DNA of 64,000 nucleotides from Streptomyces mayonensis. GTDB lineage: Bacteria > Actinomycetota > Actinomycetes > Streptomycetales > Streptomycetaceae. This document shows, in pieces, positions 1 to 8,122 of this stretch. The notes beneath the pieces are model-generated. The model saw only the letters and a list, made by a program, of their open reading frames with translations, did no database searches and had not been told where the DNA came from. The translations under genes were made by a program, and so were the position numbers. The stretch is taken from positions 16,150 through 80,149 of the forward strand of contig NZ_JACBYP010000028.1 in NCBI RefSeq assembly GCF_018982965.1, written 5' to 3'. Every line of letters starts with the position of its first letter. Positions within the stretch are counted from its first letter, which is position 1.

Positions 1-1
1 G

Positions 2-625
2 CTGCTGGCCCTGACGCGGCACCGGCGCCCGGGACTGCGACTGGCGCGGACCGGGCTGGTGCTGGAGTCGCTGATCCCGTCGGTCCTGGAGCAGAAGGTC
101 ACGACGCTGGAGGCGTACCAGGCGTGGCGGCTGCTCGTCCGAAAGTTCGGGGAGCCGGCACCGGGCCCGGCGCCCGCGCGGATGTGTGTGATGCCGGCGG
201 CCCGGACGTGGGCGCTGGTCCCGTCCTGGGAGTGGCATCTGGCCGGGGTGGACAACAAGCGGGCGTCGACGATCCTGCGGGCCGTGCGGGTCGCCGCGCG
301 GCTGGAGGAGGCGGCGGGGATGGAACCGGCGGCCGCGCAGGAGCGGCTGGAGCTCGTGCCGGGGGTGGGGCCGTGGACGTCCGCGGAGACCGTACAGCGC
401 AGTCACGGGGCACCGGACGCGGTGACGGTGGGGGATCTGCATCTGCCGGGGATCGTGGGGTTCGCGCTGGGTGGGGACCGGTATGCCGATGACGCCGAGA
501 TGCTGCGGTTGCTCGAGCCGTATGCGGGGCAGCGGCATCGGGCGGCCCGGCTGGTGCTGTTGAGCGGGCGGGTGCCGGCAAGGCGGGCGCCGCGGATGGC
601 TCCGCGGGGGATTGAGCGGTTGTAG
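2..625 (+). CDS. DNA-3-methyladenine glycosylase family protein (HhH-GPD), 5' end cut by window
   Basis: Base-excision repair glycosylase of the AlkA-like HhH-GPD superfamily, which removes alkylated bases in the cytoplasm. The reading frame is open from the left window edge, so the N-terminus is missing and about 207 codons are visible; the GTG at 59 is internal. The helix-hairpin-helix reads LVPGVGPWTSAE (about 356-388). About 16 residues after it comes VGDLHLP, whose Asp (codon near 434) is in the place of the catalytic aspartate of the family. The upstream stretch SLIPSVLEQKVT is the usual start of the DNA-binding core. Family assignment is firm; the exact substrate (3-meA or other alkyl lesions) is not visible. 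The stop TAG is at 623-625. Confidence 0.85.
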   Translation: MLALTRHRRPGLRLARTGLVLESLIPSVLEQKVTTLEAYQAWRLLVRKFGEPAPGPAPARMCVMPAARTWALVPSWEWHLAGVDNKRASTILRAVRVAARLEEAAGMEPAAAQERLELVPGVGPWTSAETVQRSHGAPDAVTVGDLHLPGIVGFALGGDRYADDAEMLRLLEPYAGQRHRAARLVLLSGRVPARRAPRMAPRGIERL

Positions 626-941
626 GTGTGCGGGCGTGGGGTGTGTGGCGGGGGGCGTAGTAGGGGGCCGGGGGTTGCAGGAGGCCCGGGGTCGGTGCTG
701 GGCGGGGGATGGGTCGCGCTGCCCGGCGCTGGCGGGGTGCCTCCCCCGTGCCTGAACGGAGCCTGAACGGCCTGGGAGGTGACCCCAGCGCCCACCCGTG
801 CCGCCCAGCCGCACGACTGCCCGCAGCGGCGCGGCACAACGGCCCGGAGCTGCGGCACGGCACGACAGCCCGGAGCTGCGATGCGGTACGACGGCCCGCT
901 GCTGCGGCGCGGCGCGGGATTGTTATGTGTCTGCGGGACTG
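626..941. repeat. Intergenic stretch with 26-bp and 19-bp tandem repeats
   Basis: Convergent spacer between the glycosylase and the sugar nucleotidyltransferase; no gene supported. Positions 826-903 hold three degenerate copies of a 26-bp unit (826-851, 852-877, 878-903; core GCCCGGAGCT). Positions 916-953 hold two copies of a 19-bp unit (core GTTATG) that run over the last codons of the nucleotidyltransferase. Confidence 0.7.
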
Positions 942-2024
942 TTATGCGTCCGAGGAGAAGCGGAGCGCTGCCGGGGGGATGTGGGCGTTGCACCAGATGC
1001 GGGCGCCTGAGCGGAGTTCGTTGTCGGCGCCGATGGTCGCACCGTCGCCGATGACCGTGTCGGTGAGGACCGTGCGGGTGCCGACACGGGCGCGGGTGCC
1101 GATGAGGGAGTCGGTGATGACGGCACCGGGCTCGATGACGGCGCCCGGCAGGATCGTGCTGCCGAAGACACGCGCCCCCTCCGCCACGAAGGCGCCCTCG
1201 CCGACCACCGTGCCGCCGGCCAGCTTGGCGTCGGCGGCTACCTGGGCCGTGGGCAGCACCAGGCGGTCGCCGCAGCGGCCCGGTATGGCCGGGGAGGGGG
1301 CGCGGCCGAGCACCAGGTCGGCCGAGCCGCGGACGAAGGCGGCCGGAGTGCCCAGGTCCAGCCAGTAGGTGGAGTCGACCATGCCCTGCAGGTGGGCTCC
1401 GGTGGCGAGGAGCTCGGGAAAGGTCTCGCGCTCGACCGAGACGGGGCGCCCCGCCGGGATGGTGTCGATGACCGAGCGGCGGAAGACGTACGCCCCCGCG
1501 TTGATCTGGTCGGTGACGATCTCCTCGGGAGTCTGGGGCTTCTCCAGGAAGGCCAGCACCCTGCCCGTGTCGTCGGTGGGGACCAGGCCGTACGCCCGGG
1601 GATCGGTGACCTTGGTCAGGTGCAGGGAGACGTCCGCGCCCGTCGTCCCGTGGGTGCGGACCAGCGCGCCGATGTCCAGGCCCGTCAGGATGTCGCCGTT
1701 GAAGATCAGCACCGGGTCGTCGGGGCCCGAGTGCAGCCGGGACGCCACGTTGCGGATCGCGCCGCCCGTGCCGAGCGGCTCCTCCTCCGTGACGTACTCC
1801 AGGTGCAGCCCGAGGGCGGCGCCGTCACCGAAGTACGGCTCGAAGACCTCGGCCAGGTAGCTCGTCGCGAGCACGATGTGCTCGACGCCCGCCGCCTTCG
1901 CGCGGGCCAGCTGGTGGGTGAGGAACGGCACCCCGGCCGCCCGGACCATGGGCTTGGGCGTGTGCACCGTGAGCGGTCGCAGCCGCGTGCCCTTGCCGCC
2001 GACCAGGAGGATCGCTTCTGTCAC
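942..2024 (-). CDS. Sugar-1-phosphate nucleotidyltransferase (mannose-1-phosphate guanylyltransferase-like)
   Basis: Makes a nucleotide-activated sugar from a sugar-1-phosphate and NTP in the cytoplasm. With GTG at 2024 the protein is 360 aa and begins VTEAILLVGGKGTRLRPLT, the classical pyrophosphorylase signature (GGxGxRLxPLT, then PKPM). The NTP_transferase domain covers about residues 3-235. From about 260 to 345 there are hexapeptide (left-handed beta-helix) repeats, as in ManC/GlmU-like enzymes. Longer upstream extensions are possible in frame but have no family similarity. It lies downstream of the peptidoglycan-recognition gene on the same strand, with a terminator hairpin between them. 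In this neighbourhood it plausibly supplies GDP-mannose or a similar donor for cell-envelope glycans; NTP and sugar specificity are not shown by the sequence. Confidence 0.88.
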   Translation of the reverse strand: MTEAILLVGGKGTRLRPLTVHTPKPMVRAAGVPFLTHQLARAKAAGVEHIVLATSYLAEVFEPYFGDGAALGLHLEYVTEEEPLGTGGAIRNVASRLHSGPDDPVLIFNGDILTGLDIGALVRTHGTTGADVSLHLTKVTDPRAYGLVPTDDTGRVLAFLEKPQTPEEIVTDQINAGAYVFRRSVIDTIPAGRPVSVERETFPELLATGAHLQGMVDSTYWLDLGTPAAFVRGSADLVLGRAPSPAIPGRCGDRLVLPTAQVAADAKLAGGTVVGEGAFVAEGARVFGSTILPGAVIEPGAVITDSLIGTRARVGTRTVLTDTVIGDGATIGADNELRSGARIWCNAHIPPAALRFSSDA

Positions 2025-2048
2025 CGTCGTCTCTGCTTCCTGCCGGGA

Positions 2049-2072
2049 CCGGCCGAACTGTGTTTCGGCCGG
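2049..2072 (-). terminator. Hairpin downstream of the amidase gene
   Basis: CCGGCCGAA at 2049-2057 pairs exactly with TTCGGCCGG at 2064-2072 around a 6-nt loop. It lies 57 bp beyond the amidase stop and 25 bp before the nucleotidyltransferase start, so it probably separates the two transcripts. Confidence 0.55.
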
Positions 2073-2128
2073 CCAGTGTATGCAGACCGTTCCTTGGCGC
2101 CCTCGATTGGCCGTGCGGTGTCCCGCGC

Positions 2129-3559
2129 TCAGCGGCCCTGGTACTGCGCCGCCTTCGAGCGGCTCGTGCCGAGCTTGCCGTAGAGCTTCTGGCCGGGACA
2201 GTTCGTCGCGAAGCCGTCGCGGTGACCGGAGATGACGTTCAGTCGTACCTTCTTGCCTTTTCGGTAGAGATTGCCACCTCCGGACTTCAGGTATGTCTTG
2301 CCGTTCGGATTCATCCCGTAGAGCCCGAGCTTCCACGCGGTGAGCCGGGCGATCGCCTTCAGGGCCGCCGCCGACGGCTCGCCGTCGCTGTACGTGCCGA
2401 GAACGGCGATGCCCATGCTGTCGGAGTTGAACCCCAGAGTGTGGGCGCCCAGTACCGGCTTGGACACTCCTCCGGCCCGGCCCTCGTAGATCTGCCCGCA
2501 CCTGTCGACGAGGAAGTTGTAGCCGAGGTCCCGCCAGCCCGTGCTCCTGACGTGGTAGCGGTAGATACTGCGGATGACCGACGGCGCCTGCGAGCAGCGG
2601 TAGTTGTTGCCGGTGGCCGAGTGGTGCACGAAGGCGGCCCTGACCTTCTTCGTGTACACGAACCCCTTCTCGCGCAGCTGCTCGTCGGCGCCCCAGCCGC
2701 GGCGTGTGGTGATCTTCGGGCGGGCACCGACGTGCGGGCTCCGCGGGCTCGCCCCGTGCCGCGCCGCGAGTCCGGCCACGGTCTCGGACCGGCTCAGGGC
2801 CGGGATCTCGGTGGCGCCGAGGGGTGCCTGGCCCACGTTGGCGCGGGACACGGCGGTCGCTTCAGCTGCCCCTTGGGTGGTCCCTCCGACGGCCCCTCCA
2901 GTGGCCGCTTCGGCGGCCGGGGCGGTGGCGCGCGGCCGCCCCTTCGCCGGCGCCGGGGGGACGGTCACGGGGGTGGCGCCCTTGCCGGGGTCGACGAGTT
3001 CGAGGCGCAGGCCGGCGGGGAGCGGGGAGGCGGCGGTCCGGGACGCTTCGGCTGCGCCCTCCGCCCGCACACGCACCTCCACCCCGTCCGACTCGCCCAC
3101 CCACAGCGGTGCGGTGGCGCCGCGGACCCGGCCGGAGTCGCTCTCGGCGGTGCCGGGGTCGGCCGCGTGGTCGGCGTTGTGGGTCTCCAACCGCTGCCAG
3201 TGCGACCAGGTTCCGGTGGCGGTCGCGCGGGTACGGACCTCGACCCTGCCGTGCAGTTCGGCACCGGCGTCGTCCCACACGATGCCGACCAGCGAGAACT
3301 TACGTACGTCCCGGCGGGGCAGGCCCTGGGACGCGGCGCCGGGCGCGCGGTCGGCGGTGAGGGGGGCGAGGGGCAGCGAGCGGGTGCTGCCGGGGACTTC
3401 GGGACCGGGCTGTGCCGTTGTGCGGGTGGGAGGCGGCGGGGCCGGGGGCGCGGAGGTGGCCGCCGCCGCGGGCGGGGTGAGCGGGACGGCCAGGGCCGTC
3501 GCACACGTGACACCGATCGAGGAAGCAAGGAATCCACGCATGCCCCTGATCCTGGACAC
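2129..3559 (-). CDS. Secreted peptidoglycan-recognition protein / N-acetylmuramoyl-L-alanine amidase
   Basis: Extracellular amidase_2/PGRP protein, 476 aa. The N-terminus has a signal peptide (basic RIRGMR, hydrophobic core, APA-rich cleavage region, about residues 1-35). A Pro/Ala/Thr-rich region of about 250 residues of unclear fold follows. The C-terminal amidase domain starts at RRGWGADEQL (about 286). Zinc ligands are visible: His312 (FVHHSAT), His446 (ISGHRDG) and Cys454 (NCPGQ), with YNFLVD and IYEGR between them, so it should be catalytically competent. The start is GTG 3559; an in-frame ATG at 3541 keeps the same signal peptide and is an alternative. It is divergent from the TIGR03089 gene (122-bp spacer) and next to the LCP array, consistent with envelope turnover. 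Confidence 0.88.
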   Translation of the reverse strand: MSRIRGMRGFLASSIGVTCATALAVPLTPPAAAATSAPPAPPPPTRTTAQPGPEVPGSTRSLPLAPLTADRAPGAASQGLPRRDVRKFSLVGIVWDDAGAELHGRVEVRTRATATGTWSHWQRLETHNADHAADPGTAESDSGRVRGATAPLWVGESDGVEVRVRAEGAAEASRTAASPLPAGLRLELVDPGKGATPVTVPPAPAKGRPRATAPAAEAATGGAVGGTTQGAAEATAVSRANVGQAPLGATEIPALSRSETVAGLAARHGASPRSPHVGARPKITTRRGWGADEQLREKGFVYTKKVRAAFVHHSATGNNYRCSQAPSVIRSIYRYHVRSTGWRDLGYNFLVDRCGQIYEGRAGGVSKPVLGAHTLGFNSDSMGIAVLGTYSDGEPSAAALKAIARLTAWKLGLYGMNPNGKTYLKSGGGNLYRKGKKVRLNVISGHRDGFATNCPGQKLYGKLGTSRSKAAQYQGR

Positions 3560-3681
3560 AGTCAGACAGATATGTCTATTTGGGACCTGACGGGCCGTCG
3601 GGTCGCCCTCGTCCGTTTCGGTGGTGGTGCGGCGCTCCGTCCACCCGGTGCGCGCGCCGGGGGCCGCGTACGCTTGCCCGG

Positions 3682-4446
3682 GTGAACGCGACCAACCGCA
3701 CCCCCGCCGACCTGCTGAGTTCCGCGCTCGCCGCCGACTCGGAACGCCCCCTGGTGACCTTCTACGACGACGCCACCGGCGAACGCGTCGAACTCTCCGT
3801 CGCCACCTTCGCCAATTGGGTGGCCAAGACGGCCAACCTGCTCCAGGACGAACTGTCCGTCGAACCCGGCGACCGGGTCGCGCTGCTGCTGCCCGCGCAC
3901 TGGCAGACGGCGGTGTGGCTGCTGGCGTGCGCGTCGGTGGGGGTCGTGGCCGACGTGTCGGGGGATCCGGCGGCGGCGGACGTCGTCGTGAGCGGACCCT
4001 CGCCGGAGGCGCTGGAGGCGGCGCGGGCCTGCTCGGGCCCCCGGATCGCGCTGGCGCTGCGACCGCTCGGGGGGCGGTTCGCGCCGCACGCGCCGGAGGG
4101 CTTCGCCGACTACGCGGTGGAGGTGCCGGGACAGGGCGACCGCTTCGTGCCGTACGCGCCGGTGGAGCCGGAGGCTCCGGCGCTGATCGTGGCCGGGCGG
4201 GAGTTCAGTGGCGCCGAGGTCGTGGAGCGGGCCCGGGCGGAGGCGTCGGGGCTGGGACTCACGGGGCCGGGCGCGCGGATCCTGTCGGCGTTGCCGTACG
4301 ACACGTGGGAGGGGTTGAGCGCGGGGCTGTACGGGCCGCTCGCGAGCGGGGGGTCGGTGGTGCTGTGCCGGCATCTGGAGCAGGCCGGGGCGGACGTGGT
4401 CGACCGGCGGATCGAGACGGAGCGGGTGTCGGCCGTGGCGCGGTGA
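3682..4446 (+). CDS. TIGR03089 family protein (AMP-ligase N-terminal-like)
   Basis: 254-aa actinobacterial protein resembling the N-terminal part of AMP-forming acyl-CoA/amino-acid ligases but lacking the adenylating signature motifs and the C-terminal domain. The GTG start at 3682 gives VNATNRTPADLLSSALAADS; PLVTFYDDATGERVELS and EPGDRVALLLPAHWQT match the typical start of the family. No function is known. These proteins are regularly found beside LCP and mannose-nucleotide genes in Streptomyces (recalled context). A frame reaching back to 3580 exists but runs into the divergent promoter region. It is probably not an active ligase, because the P-loop (SSGTTGxPK) is absent. Confidence 0.8.
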   Translation: MNATNRTPADLLSSALAADSERPLVTFYDDATGERVELSVATFANWVAKTANLLQDELSVEPGDRVALLLPAHWQTAVWLLACASVGVVADVSGDPAAADVVVSGPSPEALEAARACSGPRIALALRPLGGRFAPHAPEGFADYAVEVPGQGDRFVPYAPVEPEAPALIVAGREFSGAEVVERARAEASGLGLTGPGARILSALPYDTWEGLSAGLYGPLASGGSVVLCRHLEQAGADVVDRRIETERVSAVAR

Positions 4447-4708
4447 GCTTCCCGGCAGGTTTCCGCGCGGGATACCGCGCAGGGTTCCGCACTCCGGGCT
4501 TCGCAGCCCGCAGCCCGTACTTCGCACCCCGCGCCTCCGCACCCCCGCACCCCCGCACCCCGCGCAGGGGCTGAAGCGGGAGCGGAGCCCGGCGTCGGCT
4601 GTCCGCGGCCGAGGGGAGACCAGGGGAGGCCGAGGGAGACCGGGGGAGGCCAGGGACCCGTGACCCGTTCGGCGCAGTTCCGTTCTGTCTCCGTCCCGGG
4701 CCCGGGGC
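4447..4708 (+). repeat. Intergenic low-complexity repeats
   Basis: The spacer before the first LCP gene carries short tandem motifs: (GCACCCC)n around 4537-4562, and a purine-rich repeat of GGGGAGACC/GGGGAGGCC type around 4612-4652. No gene is supported. Confidence 0.5.
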
Positions 4709-5941
4709 ATGGTCGTACCAGCGCTCGGGCGTGGGACGGAGTCGGTCGTGGGGAAGGACGCGGGTAGGCGGGACCGCGGGGTGCTGGGACCCGGGGTGGG
4801 CGCGTCCGCGAGCGGCGGCGGGTTGCGGCGCCGGCGTCGCAGGCGGCGGCTGGTGGCGGCGGGGATCGCCGTCGTCGTCCTGGCCGCGGGTGCCGCGGGT
4901 GCCGGCTGGGCGGTGTACGCGAAGCTGAGCGGCAACATCACGGCGGACGAGGCGGCGGCCGCCGAGCTGGCCCGGTACGAGAAGGAGCGGCCCACCGCGC
5001 GGGTCCGCGGCGCGCAGAACATCCTGCTGATCGGTTCGGACTCGCGCTCCGGCGACGGCAACGGGCGCTACGGCCGGGACTCCGGGACCGAGCGCTCGGA
5101 CACCACGATCCTGCTGCACCTGGCCGCGGGCCGGGACAGCGCCACCGCCGTCTCCCTCCCCCGCGACCTCATGGTCGACGTCCCCGGCTGCCACCGCCCG
5201 GACGGGTCACTCGCCGGGCCCACCTTCGCTCAGTTCAACTCCGCCTTCGCCGTGGGCGGTTCGGCGTGCTCGATCCGTACGGTGGAGAAGCTGACCGGCA
5301 TCCGGCTCGATCACCACGTGGTCGTCGACTTCCAGGGCTTCAAGGAGATGGTCGACGCACTCGACGGCGTCGAGGTGTGCCTGCGCGAACCGGTCGACGA
5401 CAAGGACGCCGCCCTCAGACTGCCCGCGGGCCGGGTGACACTCGACGGCGAGCAGGCCCTCGGCTACGTCCGGGCCCGCAAGTCGCTCGGCGACGGCAGC
5501 GACACCGACCGGATGGACCGGCAGCAGCGCTTTCTGGGAGCGCTCGTGAACAAGGCGCAGAGCAATGGCGTACTGCTGAATCCGGTGAAGCTGTACCCCG
5601 TTCTGGACGCGGCCACGTCGTCGCTCACCACCGACCCGAATCTGGCGAGTCTGCGTGGTTTGTACGACCTCGTACGCGGCCTGCGCGACATTCCCACTGA
5701 ACGCGTGCAATTCCTGACCGTCCCCCGGGAGTCGTACACAGGAAACCCCAATCGTGACCAGCTCGTGCAGCCCGACGCCGAGAAGCTCTTCGCCCGCCTG
5801 CGGATGGACGAACCCGTGACGATCGCGGCACCCCGGAGCAACTCGGGCGCCGGTAGCGGGAATTCCGGTGATCCCGGCGGGGCCGAATCCCCGGCACCGA
5901 CCTTCAGCGGGAACACCGCCGACGAAGACGTCTGCGAGTAA
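4709..5941 (+). CDS. LytR-CpsA-Psr (LCP) family glycopolymer transferase
   Basis: LCP proteins move undecaprenyl-linked glycopolymers (wall teichoic acids, polysaccharides) onto peptidoglycan on the outer membrane face. This one is 410 aa: a basic cytoplasmic tail, one membrane helix (about 49-70) and an LCP domain (about 104-325) with NILLIGSDSR, RSDTTILLHL (Asp131), SLPRD (Arg152) and YVRAR (Arg255, Arg257) followed by the DRQQRF motif, so the usual phosphate and metal-binding residues are present. No LytR_C domain is present; the C-terminus is a Gly/Ser/Pro tail ending DVCE. Cysteines 161, 187, 224 and 409 recur in the sister proteins. The start is ATG 4709; GTG 4748 is an alternative. It is the first gene of a rightward array of five LCP genes. 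Confidence 0.9.
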   Translation: MVVPALGRGTESVVGKDAGRRDRGVLGPGVGASASGGGLRRRRRRRRLVAAGIAVVVLAAGAAGAGWAVYAKLSGNITADEAAAAELARYEKERPTARVRGAQNILLIGSDSRSGDGNGRYGRDSGTERSDTTILLHLAAGRDSATAVSLPRDLMVDVPGCHRPDGSLAGPTFAQFNSAFAVGGSACSIRTVEKLTGIRLDHHVVVDFQGFKEMVDALDGVEVCLREPVDDKDAALRLPAGRVTLDGEQALGYVRARKSLGDGSDTDRMDRQQRFLGALVNKAQSNGVLLNPVKLYPVLDAATSSLTTDPNLASLRGLYDLVRGLRDIPTERVQFLTVPRESYTGNPNRDQLVQPDAEKLFARLRMDEPVTIAAPRSNSGAGSGNSGDPGGAESPAPTFSGNTADEDVCE

Positions 5942-5943
5942 AA

Positions 5944-6035
5944 CGCATTCCGAGAACGGCGGGACGGGCACGAACGCGCGGACAATTGTCCAAGGAATGC
6001 GCCGTATTGCCCAGTTGTAAGGTTCGTGGAATGCG
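5944..6035. promoter_or_regulatory. Repeated GGAATGCG boxes and a 12-bp palindrome
   Basis: GGAATGCG occurs at 5994-6001 and 6028-6035 and inverted at 5944-5951. Between the inverted pair lies the perfect palindrome GGACAATTGTCC at 5980-5991. It could be an extended terminator of the first LCP gene or operator sites for the next; this is inference only. Confidence 0.35.
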
Positions 6036-6054
6036 TCACTGTCGTCGCCCCGCA

Positions 6055-6076
6055 CCGAACCTGGCGGTTAGTGTGA
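6055..6076 (+). promoter_or_regulatory. Conserved promoter-like element upstream of LCP gene A
   Basis: CCGAACctGGCGGtTAGTGT followed by GA; a close copy lies at 9908-9929 upstream of the paralogous gene. TAGTGT resembles a -10 box, but no clear -35 is visible. The distance to the GTG start (about 120 bp) is nearly the same in both copies. Confidence 0.45.
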
Positions 6077-6191
6077 CTGATCCGGCGTGCCCTGTCGCGG
6101 AGTTGTGCTTCGGGGGCGCGCACCGAGTGAGCAAGACCGGGCGCCTATAGGGGAGGGCGCCGCGTGGCCCCGACGGAGGATTCGGACAACC

Positions 6192-7937
6192 GTGGACGCG
6201 CAAGGCCGTGGGCGGGCAGATGACATCGACCCCGCAGACCAGTGGGTGCTCAATCCGGACACCGGCGATTACGAACTGCGACTGACCCCTCCCCCACCGC
6301 AGTCGTCGGTCCCGCGCCCCCGCCGGGCCGCACCCGCCGAGGCACCGACACCGGCACCCGGCCGCGGCGGCCGTGCGGACCATGCGGACCGCGAGGTGCC
6401 CGCGTCCCGCAGGCGCCGCGCGACGCCCGAGGAGGAGCCGCCGGGACGGCGCAGCCGCCGGCGGCCGGCGAAGAAGAAGTCCAGGGGCAAGCGGATCCTG
6501 CTGTGGACCGGCGGCACCATGGCCTTCGTCGTCCTCGCCGCGGGCGTCGGCGGGTACCTGTATCTGCAGCACCTCAACGACAACATCCAGTCCGTGTCCG
6601 ACGACGGCGCCGGCACCGGCGGCTTCTCGAAGGACAAGGCGATCAACATCCTGCTGATCGGTACCGACAAGCGCACCGGCGACGGCAACGAGGGCTACGG
6701 CGACAACGGCAGCGCCGGCCACGCCGACACGAACATCCTGCTGCACGTGTCCAAGGACCGCTCCAACGCGACCGCCCTCAGCATCCCCCGCGACCTGATC
6801 GTCGACGTGCCCGACTGCCCGACCACGCAGGAGGACGGGTCGACGAAGGTGATCCCCGGCGAGTCCGAGGTCCGCTTCAACACCAGCCTCGGCCAGAGCG
6901 AACGTACGCCCAGCTGCACCATGCGCACCGTCACCGAGCTGACGGGCGTCACGCCGGACAACTTCATGGTGGCCGACTTCAACGCGGTCAAGACATTGAC
7001 CTCTGCGGTCGGCGGGGTCGAGGTGTGCCTGGCGAAGGACATCGACGACCCCGACTCGCACCTGAAGCTGCCGGCGGGCAAGCACACCATCGAGGGCGAG
7101 GAGGCCCTCGCCTTCGTGCGCACCCGGCACTCCGTGGGCTTCGGCGGCGACCTGAGCCGGATCGAGATACAGCAGCAGTTCCTCAGCGCACTGATGCGCA
7201 AGCTGAAGTCCAACGACACGCTCACCAGCCCGTCGAAGATGGTGAAGCTGGCCGAGGCGGGCACCGAGGCGCTGACCGTCGACTCCCAGCTGGACAGCAT
7301 CACCAAGCTGAAGGACCTGGGTCTGGAGCTGGGCAAGCTCAACATCAAGAACCTGACCTTCACCACGGTGCCGGTGGTGGACAACCCGGCCGAGAAGGTC
7401 GCGGCCACGGTCGTGCTGAAGGAGGGCTCCGCCCAGCAGGTCTTCGACATGATCAAGAACGACGTCTCCTTCACCGAGGTCAAGGAGAAGGAGAAGCAGC
7501 AGAAGGAGAAGGAGGACGCGGCCGACGCCGCCCGGCTCAAGGGCGAGAAGTCCGAGCCCGGCGAGATCCGGGTCCGCGTTCTGAACGGCGGCGCCTCCGA
7601 CGGCAGCGCGGGGCGGGAGCTGACCTATCTCCAGAACGAGGCGGGCGTCACCAAGTCCGAGAACGCGGGCACCGCCGCCGAGGACATCGACAGGACCACC
7701 CTGGAGTACGCCCCCGACCAGGCCGACCAGGCCCGCGCCCTCGCCGAGATCCTCGGCCTGTCCGGCGCCGCCATGAAGCCCGGCGAAAGCCCTCCCAACT
7801 CCCAGGGCCTGCCCACCATGACCCTCACCCTCGCCAAGGACTTCAAGGGCGCCGGCATCAAGCTCGACGCCTCCTCCGGAAAGGCGCCCGAGGACGTCCA
7901 GAAGTCCACGGCGGACAAGGTCGAGTGCGCGAAGTGA
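6192..7937 (+). CDS. LCP family glycopolymer transferase with LytR_C domain (type A)
   Basis: 581-aa membrane-anchored LCP protein. A cytoplasmic segment of about 100 residues opens with VDAQGRGRADDIDPADQWVL and NPDTGDYELRL and becomes Pro/Arg-rich. One membrane helix follows (about 104-124). The LCP domain has NILLIGTDKRTGDGNEGYG, HADTNILLH, SIPRD and AFVRTR with the IQQQF motif, all catalytic positions kept. After a Lys/Glu-rich linker comes a LytR_C domain (IRVRVLNGGASDGSAG and on). The start is GTG 6192 with GGAGGA 12 nt upstream; an upstream GTG at 6164 is out of frame. The paralogue at 10043-11830 is very similar over the whole length, including the DPADQWVLNPxTG motif. Substrate unknown. 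Confidence 0.9.
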   Translation: MDAQGRGRADDIDPADQWVLNPDTGDYELRLTPPPPQSSVPRPRRAAPAEAPTPAPGRGGRADHADREVPASRRRRATPEEEPPGRRSRRRPAKKKSRGKRILLWTGGTMAFVVLAAGVGGYLYLQHLNDNIQSVSDDGAGTGGFSKDKAINILLIGTDKRTGDGNEGYGDNGSAGHADTNILLHVSKDRSNATALSIPRDLIVDVPDCPTTQEDGSTKVIPGESEVRFNTSLGQSERTPSCTMRTVTELTGVTPDNFMVADFNAVKTLTSAVGGVEVCLAKDIDDPDSHLKLPAGKHTIEGEEALAFVRTRHSVGFGGDLSRIEIQQQFLSALMRKLKSNDTLTSPSKMVKLAEAGTEALTVDSQLDSITKLKDLGLELGKLNIKNLTFTTVPVVDNPAEKVAATVVLKEGSAQQVFDMIKNDVSFTEVKEKEKQQKEKEDAADAARLKGEKSEPGEIRVRVLNGGASDGSAGRELTYLQNEAGVTKSENAGTAAEDIDRTTLEYAPDQADQARALAEILGLSGAAMKPGESPPNSQGLPTMTLTLAKDFKGAGIKLDASSGKAPEDVQKSTADKVECAK

Positions 7938-8122
7938 CCTGAGCGGCCCCGAGCACGTCTGACAGTACGGCAGTCCATCGGTCAACCGTCCACTGATGGA
8001 AGGTCCACCGGCGAACAATCCGTCGGCATCGCCGTACAGCCAACACGGGGCTCCGTACGTCCAACTGTGCGACCAGGTCACGCGCAGGGGGCACGTCCGC
8101 AGGCCCAGGGTGGGAGAAGGAC

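Noticed and set aside
942..2501. N-terminal extension of the nucleotidyltransferase to 519 aa
   Set aside because: The extra part is antisense-frame shadow of the amidase gene; the domain begins exactly at GTG 2024.
3562..5061. Long minus-strand frame opposite TIGR03089 and the first LCP gene
   Set aside because: Antisense to two genes with clear families; Arg/Pro-rich with no recognisable fold.
6164..6194. Frameshift in LCP gene A
   Set aside because: The one-base difference from A' lies before the aligned GTG start, so the coding region itself is intact.
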